Below are positions 40,601 through 45,297 of a stretch of 45,297 nucleotides of DNA, piece by piece. The stretch comes from JAVBLU01 sp031553225 (GTDB lineage Bacteria; Bacillota; Clostridia; Christensenellales; UBA1750), in NCBI GenBank assembly GCA_031553225.1, contig JAVBLU010000031.1:1-45297 (forward strand), read 5' to 3'. A program made the translations under genes and the position numbers. How positions within the stretch are numbered: the first letter of the stretch is position 1; each line of letters opens with the position of its first letter. The notes beneath the pieces were generated by a model that was given only the letters and a program-made list of their open reading frames with translations, ran no database searches and was not told the DNA's origin.

Positions 40601-40804
40601 GATGTCCGCGCCGATGTACGACTGCCCGGGTGAGAACGGCTGCATCAGCCCCTCCGGCGGCACGGGCGCTTCGTCTAAGGGGGTGTCCTGGTCGGGCTTC
40701 CATTCCGCCCAAAGGTATCCTTCGGCGGGCGCGGCCGCGCCGTAGCGAAACGGTTCAATTTCCTCCAGTATCCGTCCGATGCGCTCCAACTCGAAGGGTT
40801 TCAT
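37691..40804 (-). CDS. GH38 alpha-mannosidase
   Basis: This 1037-residue cytosolic glycoside hydrolase of family GH38 is retaining and zinc-dependent; it removes alpha-mannose from N-glycans, mannans or related oligosaccharides. The active-site motif AVGHTHIDCAWRW (247-259) supplies zinc ligands His252 and Asp254. The nucleophile is Asp364 in WLPDVFGYSAQLP, and FGHGDGGGG holds the next metal-binding His. The long beta-rich C-terminal half is complete. There is no signal peptide, so it acts on imported glycans. The ATG at 40804 follows AAAGGGG and an extended -10 promoter. It is the first gene of an operon with an ABC-2 exporter and FabV, an unusual grouping. The Cys at 255 replaces the more common Val. 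Confidence 0.93.
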   Translation of the reverse strand: MKPFELERIGRILEEIEPFRYGAAAPAEGYLWAEWKPDQDTPLDEAPVPPEGLMQPFSPGQSYIGADIDRFFTCHVTLPAGCEGRRVALRARTGFDRPWSACDTQVMVWCNGRLVQGMDQNHRDILLPVEGVPGSRVQLSVWAHIGPCPGGSATLQLQAAARNEAVWELYFDLLTPFEVARYLPENDLRRQQILEHLIEAVALLDLRATGDEAFYASVPACAAYMKDAFYGAFCGDTRIPGDPTVWAVGHTHIDCAWRWTFQHGRDKTARSFPTQMNLMDEYPDFIFMSSQPLLYEWLRERAPRQFERLAGHVRGGQWEPDGAMWVEADCNVPSGESLVRQVLRGTAYFEKEYAAACTSLWLPDVFGYSAQLPAILRGFGIEWFMTTKLSWNTRNCLPHDTFLWQGLDGSTVNTHFITTQSPTWRPIPHVTTYNGVLEPAQVMATWDRYQDKGISSDVLTSFGHGDGGGGVMPEMIEMGRRMAQGIPGCPRVRFARSADFFRKLSGSLSGKDAPRWVGELYLEFHRGTYTSIALVKQGNRRCEQALYDLEWLSAQAAAMGALPYPRALLEGLWEQVLTRQFHDVLPGSSIAEVYRECRAVYARVLSECGEAQAAALRALQGESAGVAATNTLSFPRTGAVSLPEALCRGMAVSQSDALKAGHALVQLPQVPGGASVAVTGAQPRGALKHRLGGLVLENDFCVLQFDPATMQIASLSHKPTGRELTRQGGALGRLRVWEDLPHRNDAWELVEYYRDKGFDLTDVAGWELVEQGPVRMTVRIQRRWMSSLIVQDVSLYADQPGVYFHTVIDWKERHQCLKAAFDVDIHAEKASYEVQFGVVERPTHANTSWDEARFEVCAQRFMDLSEHGFGAALLNDGKYGHDALEGGMALTLLKCATYPSEEADRERHEFTYAFLPHEGGWREGGVAQAARSLNAPFLCGIGAVPRQLFQLHGEGAFIEAVKLAEDGDDLIVRVSEGFGGRCRAMLLPPWSASEAYLCDLNERIKEEARIEEGAVAVPLRPYQIATVRLRLSKENAL

Positions 40805-40828
40805 ACGCACGTCCCCTTTCGTATGTCC

Positions 40829-40837
40829 ACAATAGCA
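40829..40837 (-). promoter_or_regulatory. Extended -10 promoter for the GH38 operon
   Basis: On the minus strand TGC TATTGT (TATTGT at 40829-40834) lies 24 nt before the ATG. No -35 is evident. The remaining spacer (40838-40922) is GC-rich without clear features. Confidence 0.5.
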
Positions 40838-40922
40838 CGTTCGGGGCACGGCCGGGGGCGCTCACGCCGCAAACCTGCGCCCGGGCGTCTCAACTGTCGC
40901 GCGCCCCGCCCGCCCGTACCGC

Positions 40923-42104
40923 TCAAAAAAAATCGGACAGGTTTACCGGCCTGCGCGGGAACAGCGGCGCGAGCTTCTGCAGGCCCGGCGCGTCCACGTC
41001 GGGGAAGTAGCGCATGTCCTGCATGCTGCGAAAACCGCACACAAGCTGTGCAAGGCGGCCCACGGGCAGGGATGCGTCCGGCGTGCGGTTCGTCCTTTCC
41101 ACGCGATGCACCTTGCCCCCGCCCCATGTAAGCAGGAACGCCCCGTCGTTCTGGGGCAGCTGGGCGTCCCGCACGGCGAGCACGCCCTCGCCCGGCGCTT
41201 GCGGGGCGGCCAGGGCGGAGATGGCCAGCGCCGCGTTCACCACGCGCCCCATGCCCTGGGCGCGGCACTGCAGGCCGGCCCTGTGGGGGTCGGCGATCAG
41301 GGCGTCGTAGGGCACGTCCTCGGGGATGCGCATGCTCATCTTGTCGACTTGCGCGCCCAGTGAACGCACCAGCGAGAGGACGGAGCGCAGCGCGTGCACG
41401 TCGTCGAAGGCGCAGTCGATGATCTGCAGCTTCTGCTCGCCCTGCGCGGGCGGCGCGCTGATAACGGCGTAGCCGCACAGCCCGCCCGTGCCGTGCACGC
41501 AGTACACGTAGCGGTTGTCCTTCACCGGATCGAACTGCAAGAACCGCTGCCACTGCACGTCCGTGCGGCGCAGCATCAGGTTGTAGCGGCCGGCGAAGCG
41601 GGCGTACACCTCCCGCAGGGGAGCGTCGCTCTCCCCGGGCATCAGCTGGGTGATGCGGCGGGCGCTCTTTCCGGGCAGCAGGTTGTCGATGGGCATATCC
41701 ACGAACTGGGTGTTCGTGCAGCACAGCTCGTACCCAAACTGGCGGTAGTACGCAAAGGAAAACGGGTACAGGTACGACAGCGCCGCACCACCCTCGTACA
41801 GCTCGCGCAGCACATACTGAAAAATGGCGCGTATGTTGCCCTGACCGCGCGATTCCGGAAGGGAGGCCACGCTGGCGATGCCGCCGCTTTTCAGGAACGT
41901 GCCGTCGATGTTCATCTCGTGCGGGATGCTGCGCATGACGGCGGTCATGGCTCCGTCCTCGTCAAAGCACGCGCGGTAGGTTTCATAGCCCCACAACAGC
42001 CGCTCCTGCGTCCACGTGGCCAGGTCCTGGCTGCCGCGGAAGGCCACGGCCCCGATGTACTTCGCGCGGGGGACCTCCTCCTTGGTAATCGGCCGAACCA
42101 TCAT
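40923..42104 (-). CDS. Eis-like GNAT family N-acetyltransferase
   Basis: This 393-residue protein has the Eis layout: an N-terminal GNAT domain with acetyl-CoA motif RGQGNIR (86-92), a second GNAT-like half and a C-terminal SCP2-like domain. The catalytic Tyr is probably Tyr125 (YYRQFGYE), and the chain ends in Phe (NLSDFF), as required for the C-terminal carboxylate that acts as base in Eis. Family members acetylate aminoglycosides or protein lysines; in Clostridia the native substrate is unknown. Two adjacent ATG codons (42104 and 42101) follow GGGGAG-type ribosome sites. It is transcribed divergently from the DUF362/ferredoxin gene, from a very good promoter with an inverted repeat over the -35. 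Confidence 0.87.
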   Translation of the reverse strand: MMVRPITKEEVPRAKYIGAVAFRGSQDLATWTQERLLWGYETYRACFDEDGAMTAVMRSIPHEMNIDGTFLKSGGIASVASLPESRGQGNIRAIFQYVLRELYEGGAALSYLYPFSFAYYRQFGYELCCTNTQFVDMPIDNLLPGKSARRITQLMPGESDAPLREVYARFAGRYNLMLRRTDVQWQRFLQFDPVKDNRYVYCVHGTGGLCGYAVISAPPAQGEQKLQIIDCAFDDVHALRSVLSLVRSLGAQVDKMSMRIPEDVPYDALIADPHRAGLQCRAQGMGRVVNAALAISALAAPQAPGEGVLAVRDAQLPQNDGAFLLTWGGGKVHRVERTNRTPDASLPVGRLAQLVCGFRSMQDMRYFPDVDAPGLQKLAPLFPRRPVNLSDFF

Positions 42105-42129
42105 ACGCTCCACTCCCCTCATGCTTCCC

Positions 42130-42158
42130 ATTGTAGAAAAAAACGAAGGGCCCGTCAA
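42130..42158 (-). promoter_or_regulatory. Sigma-A-type promoter for the Eis-like gene
   Basis: On the minus strand TTGACG (42153-42158), a 17-bp spacer with a run of seven T, and TACAAT (42130-42135). It lies 25 nt before the start codon. Confidence 0.82.
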
Positions 42159-42180
42159 TGAGGAAAGCATTTACGGGCCC
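42148..42180. promoter_or_regulatory. Inverted-repeat operator candidate between divergent promoters
   Basis: GGGCCCGTCAATG (42148-42160) and CATTTACGGGCCC (42168-42180) form 13-bp arms with one mismatch, seven bases apart. Each arm covers the -35 box of one of the two divergent promoters, so a dimeric regulator could control both. As RNA it would also form a hairpin, but it lies upstream of both transcription starts. Confidence 0.55.
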
Positions 42181-42198
42181 CTCGCCGCATGATACAAT
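42170..42198 (+). promoter_or_regulatory. Sigma-A-type promoter for the DUF362/ferredoxin gene
   Basis: TTTACG (42170-42175), a 17-bp spacer and TGA TACAAT (TACAAT at 42193-42198) with an extended -10. The leader is about 47 nt. Confidence 0.75.
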
Positions 42199-42251
42199 AC
42201 TATTTATGCACTTCGTCAAACACATACACCGATCATTCAGGAGGTTGTACC

Positions 42252-43331
42252 ATGACTTCAGAGATTTTATTCGCTTCCTCCGCCTTCGACAAGTACGACG
42301 CCTCCGCAACGCTGCCCGCCAAGTTTCGCCGCCTGCTCGCCGCTATGGACCTGACCGCCCTGAAGGGCCGCTCGGTGGTTATCAAAATGCACGTGGGCCG
42401 GGGCATCGGCTACACCACCATCCCGCCTCTCTTCGTTAAAGCGCTTGTGGACCACGTCAAAGAGGTCGGCGGCAAGCCCTTCATCGCCGATCAAAGCGTG
42501 TCCGGCGCAAACGCGCGCGGTTACACGCAGGATTTTCTGGGCTGCCCGGTGGTAGATGTGTGCGGCGTCCTGGGCAAGTATTTTTACGAGCGCAAGGTGG
42601 CCTACCGAACCCTGCGCGACGTGGACGTGGCCGGCCACATCTACGACGCCGAGTGCATGATCGATCTGTCGCACGTGAAGGGCCACGGCGCGTGCGGCTA
42701 TGGCGGCGCGTGCAAGAACATCGCCATGGGCTGCGTCACCGACCGCACGCGCCAGCAGATTCATGGTTTGGAGGGCGGGCTTTCCTGGGACAGGGAAAAA
42801 TGCACCCACTGCGAGCTATGCGTCAACTCGTGCAATCATGACGCCAATTCCTTTACCGACAACGGCGACTACGACGTATTCTACCACGCCTGCACATTCT
42901 GCCAGCACTGCGTGAAGGTATGCCCCACGGGCGCCATCCGCCTGGACGACAACCGGTTTGTGGATTTTCAGACCGGCATGGCCGTGGCCACCAAGGAAGT
43001 GCTGGACACCTTCCAGAAGGGCCGCGTGTTCTACATCAACTTCCTGATGAACATCACCGCCCTGTGCGACTGCTGGGGCTTCTCCTCCCCGTCCCTGGTG
43101 CCGGACATCGGCGTCACCGCCGGCAGCGACATCGTGGCCATCGAGCAGGCCTGCCTGGACCTCATCAAGTGGGAGAACTTCAACCCCATGGGCGTGCCCA
43201 CGGGCATGGAGCTGGGCACAAGCGGGCACCTGTTCGAGCGCGTGCACCACAAAAACCCCTTTATTCAGCTGGACAAGCTGGCCGAATGCGGCCTGGGCTC
43301 GCGCCAGTACACCCTGCGCGAGGTGCCGTAA
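42252..43331 (+). CDS. DUF362 domain protein with two 4Fe-4S clusters
   Basis: This is a 359-residue cytosolic iron-sulfur protein. The N-terminal DUF362 region includes VVIKMHVGRGIGYTTIPP and VGGKPFIADQS, then a DLSHVKGHGACGYGGACKNIAMGC stretch. A bacterial ferredoxin domain follows, with cluster 1 at Cys184, 187, 190 and 194 and cluster 2 at Cys214, 217, 220 and 224. The C-terminal third (245-359) has further conserved-looking Cys and Gly. Such proteins are common in anaerobes; electron transfer is likely but no partner is known. The ATG at 42252 has AGGAGG upstream. It is monocistronic, with a terminator at 43451. Confidence 0.9.
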   Translation: MTSEILFASSAFDKYDASATLPAKFRRLLAAMDLTALKGRSVVIKMHVGRGIGYTTIPPLFVKALVDHVKEVGGKPFIADQSVSGANARGYTQDFLGCPVVDVCGVLGKYFYERKVAYRTLRDVDVAGHIYDAECMIDLSHVKGHGACGYGGACKNIAMGCVTDRTRQQIHGLEGGLSWDREKCTHCELCVNSCNHDANSFTDNGDYDVFYHACTFCQHCVKVCPTGAIRLDDNRFVDFQTGMAVATKEVLDTFQKGRVFYINFLMNITALCDCWGFSSPSLVPDIGVTAGSDIVAIEQACLDLIKWENFNPMGVPTGMELGTSGHLFERVHHKNPFIQLDKLAECGLGSRQYTLREVP

Positions 43332-43450
43332 GGCGCGGGCTGGGCGGGCGGGCCGGTCTTTCCCCTCCCTCATCCTGGAAGGCGGCGGCCGTTCCCGAAG
43401 GCCACGCCGGGTTTTTACATGCATGCCCGCGGCGTTCGCTGGCAGGCAAC

Positions 43451-43482
43451 GGCCCCGTCGCAAGCGCGCGGCGGGGCCTTTC
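43451..43482 (+). terminator. Terminator after the DUF362/ferredoxin gene
   Basis: GGCCCCGTCGC (43451-43461) pairs with GCGGCGGGGCC (43468-43478) with one G-U pair and a six-base loop, followed by TTTCT. A weaker hairpin with TTTTT at 43412-43416 precedes it and may act first. Confidence 0.65.
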
Positions 43483-44089
43483 TGACGGAGGACGACCCCC
43501 GCTGCGCGGGCTTTGCCTTCGGCTCGACCCGCGTCTACACTTCGCGGCTCAGCACGCTGACACAGAGTGGCCTGCGGCCGCCAGGCGCGCGATGATCGCC
43601 CGGGCAAGGCAGCCGCGGCAGCGCCGTAGTCGCCGCCGGATTCCCGCCGTCTCTCCCTCGGCCTGCCGTGCGGCCTACCGGAAGACACGTGGGGAGCGGC
43701 CTTGTCTTCCGCCAAGACACTCCGGCGCGAGCGTGCGCCGGGGCTTTGCGCAGCGCCTGGTCGCAGCGCGCACGCCGGGCCGGAGGCGCGGGCACGCCGC
43801 GTTCCCGGCTCCGCCGACATACGAATCCTCCGGAAAGGGCCCGCTGCCGGGTGCACAGCGGAGCCCCCGGACCGCGTAAGCATGCATGATGCGGCGGGCG
43901 GGCGATGCGTCCCCAACGCTGCGCCGCGTCAGTCTGGTAAGAAGGGGCGTCCGCCGGGCCCGGCTTCTTCGTTTGCGCGCATGAGAGGCCTCCGCCGAGC
44001 GGGCGCGGCCGCCGCGAAGCGCGGGCACAGGCACGAAGGGAAGGAAGGACGAGGGACGTTGCCCAGCGCTTTGCCACCAAACTGCCATC
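43483..44089. other. Long GC-rich stretch without a recognised gene
   Basis: About 600 bases show no frame with family-like sequence on either strand; the open frames are rich in Arg, Pro and Ala, as expected for spurious frames in GC-rich DNA. Inverted repeats are visible, for example GGAAGACA (43680-43687) with TGTCTTCC (43703-43710), and AAGAAG / CTTCTT arms around 43940-43970. It could hold a structured RNA or a decayed gene, but I recognise neither. Confidence 0.5.
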
Positions 44090-44647
44090 CTACGGCTGCG
44101 GCCGCGCGTCCTCGGCCAGCGCGCCGTACACCAGGGCGTCGGCAAAGCTCCCGTCGCGGCGGCAATAGTGTCCGCGCAGGCGCCCTTCGGGCCTCATGCC
44201 GCACCTCAGCATCACCCGGCCGGAGGCGGGGTTTTCCGGGTCATGCTTGGCCCATATGCGATGCGCGCCCACCTGTGTGAACAAAAACGCCATGGCCGCG
44301 GCCACGGCCTCGCTCATCAGCCCCTTGTTCCAGCAGGTGCGGGAAATGCAATACCCCAGTTCGCAGGAGCGGTTGCGCTCATCCAGGCCGTTAACCGAAA
44401 TGCTGCCCACAACCTGCCCGCCGTACTCGATCGCCCAGTGGTACACGTCCGGTCGGGCATACTCCGTGATGCGCGCCTCCAAAAACCGCTCCACGCCCTC
44501 CACCGACGCATACGGCGGCCAGGATAGAAACCGCGTCACCTCTTCGTCCGCGGCGTAGTTGTCAAAGATGGCGCGCGCGTCCTGGCGCGCATACCGGCGG
44601 AGCCGCAGCCGCTTCGTCGTCAGCTCTTCGGTGCCTCTGTGCTGCAT
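44090..44647 (-). CDS. RimJ/RimL-type GNAT N-acetyltransferase
   Basis: This 185-residue acetyltransferase of the Acetyltransf_3 group acetylates N-termini of ribosomal proteins or small amines with acetyl-CoA. It begins with LTTKRLRLRRYARQDARAIF, has HWAIEYGGQVVGSISV and ELGYCISRTCWNKGLMSEAV, where the acetyl-CoA loop lies, and ends with NPASGRVMLRCGMRPEGRLRGHY, all family landmarks. The ATG at 44647 is preceded by AGGGGATG. It stands alone between two non-coding regions and is oriented like the rRNA operon to its right. A specific substrate cannot be named. Confidence 0.9.
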   Translation of the reverse strand: MQHRGTEELTTKRLRLRRYARQDARAIFDNYAADEEVTRFLSWPPYASVEGVERFLEARITEYARPDVYHWAIEYGGQVVGSISVNGLDERNRSCELGYCISRTCWNKGLMSEAVAAAMAFLFTQVGAHRIWAKHDPENPASGRVMLRCGMRPEGRLRGHYCRRDGSFADALVYGALAEDARPQP

Positions 44648-45114
44648 GTTGTTTCATCCCCTCATGTGCGCCAGGCCGCTCACGCCACCCCTTGGCGCAT
44701 GGGCGAACGCATTTGCCTCCTGCGCCGAACAAGCGCGGCGGCTGCGGGCAAGCGCGTTCCCTGTTTGCGTTCGCGATCCCAGCCTCGCGCGCCGCTCCGG
44801 GCGCCAGGCTGTCCGGAGCCTTTCTTCGCATCTTCCTTTTCGCCCGGATGTTCCCGGAATCCTGCACCAGCGCTTCGCCATGGCCATGCGCTCGTATCGC
44901 CTAAGCTCCACAGCGCAGAACGGGCCGGAACCCCTTAAGACCGAAGGGCCAAGACGCATCTGCACGTCCGCGCTGCGCTGAAGCGTTCCGGCCCGGCATC
45001 CCCGAAACGGTTCTTCGTGACATGCGCGGTATTTTCATGCGAAAGAGCGCCAAAGGTGTACCTGCATCGCAACGGTAAACGTTCCTCGGGAACGTAGCGC
45101 CGCATGCGTATCAC
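44648..45114. other. Spacer between rRNA terminator and acetyltransferase gene
   Basis: About 465 bases have no recognisable gene, tRNA or promoter. Several open frames exist on both strands but show no family sequence. Confidence 0.5.
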
Positions 45115-45150
45115 AAAATGCAAACACCCCGCCTGATAAACAGACGGGGT
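45115..45150 (-). terminator. rRNA operon terminator
   Basis: On the minus strand a 10-bp stem (ACCCCGTCTG / CAGGCGGGGT, 45126-45150, with one T-G pair and a five-base loop) is followed by GTTTGCATTTT. It lies 15 bases after the 5S 3' end. Confidence 0.82.
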
Positions 45151-45164
45151 ATCCGCAAAAGAGA

Positions 45165-45280
<116 letters not shown>

Positions 45281-45297
45281 AAGATGTCGATCTGAGA

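Noticed and set aside
42148..42180. A terminator hairpin with the adjacent T run on the minus strand
   Set aside because: The hairpin and T run lie within the -35 to -10 interval of the Eis-like gene's promoter, upstream of its transcription start, so an operator reading fits better.
43535..44080. A 181-codon minus-strand open frame
   Set aside because: No family-like sequence, no convincing ribosome site, and Arg/Pro/Ala-rich composition typical of chance frames in GC-rich DNA.

Overview
The window looks like chromosomal DNA from a GC-rich, spore-former-related Clostridia bacterium, probably a gut or anaerobic Firmicute. The GC content appears to be in the mid-60s, judged by eye and not counted. 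The clues are AGGAGG-type ribosome sites with frequent GTG and TTG starts, an ecfT-truA pair, GerMN-domain lipoproteins, a TIGR04086-type membrane protein behind a possible sigma-E promoter, and an OmpR/PhoB-type two-component system. Family-level placement is not possible from this sequence alone. I see no IS element, phage gene, tRNA or CRISPR array. The right edge holds a 5S rRNA, so an rRNA operon enters from the right.

Layout. 1-5.1 kb (+): the end of an SAH/MTA deaminase gene coupled to a propeller-like lipoprotein, then an old-yellow-enzyme oxidoreductase, a small membrane protein and an SDR, closed by a strong terminator. 5.2-9.4 kb (+): a two-gene heterodimeric ABC exporter, then a TIGR04086-like membrane protein. 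9.4-10.7 kb (-): an alpha-oxoamine synthase that resembles serine palmitoyltransferase. 10.8-14.1 kb (-): a carbohydrate operon of GH172 (DUF2961), an MFS transporter and a zinc-dependent polyol-type dehydrogenase. 14.3-18.1 kb (-): fmdB-like zinc ribbon, murA, a UroD-family protein, cobO and an AAC(3)-family acetyltransferase, from one strong promoter. 18.2-20.5 kb (-): ecfT, truA and a sugar-phosphate-isomerase-like protein. 20.5-26.6 kb (-): response regulator, histidine kinase, a GerMN lipoprotein, a triple-GerMN lipoprotein and an aldo/keto reductase. 26.7-29.1 kb (-): an alpha/beta hydrolase and two half-size chromate-transporter-family proteins. 29.1-33.8 kb (+): a tightly packed seven-gene operon (sugar isomerase, secreted peptidoglycan-binding protein, cysteine-less ArsC-like protein, nucleoside hydrolase, mini WYL-like protein, amino-acid-type ABC permease and ATPase). 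34.1-40.8 kb (-): GH38 alpha-mannosidase, ABC ATPase, ABC-2 permease and the enoyl reductase FabV. 40.9-43.3 kb: a divergent pair, an Eis-like GNAT and a DUF362/ferredoxin protein, sharing a symmetrical operator-like promoter region. 43.3-45.3 kb: a long non-coding stretch, a RimJ/L-type acetyltransferase, and the rRNA terminator with 5S rRNA.

The most notable points are these. A two-component system is followed, with an 11-bp gene overlap, by GerMN lipoproteins, which recalls actinobacterial mtrA-mtrB-lpqB. A 13-bp-arm inverted repeat spans both -35 boxes of the divergent Eis/DUF362 promoters. A modular intergenic repeat occurs twice, each time between a gene and its terminator. Several unusual small or modified proteins sit in the 29-34 kb operon. 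Most recognisable promoters lie only about 20-40 nt before the start codon, so leaders are short.
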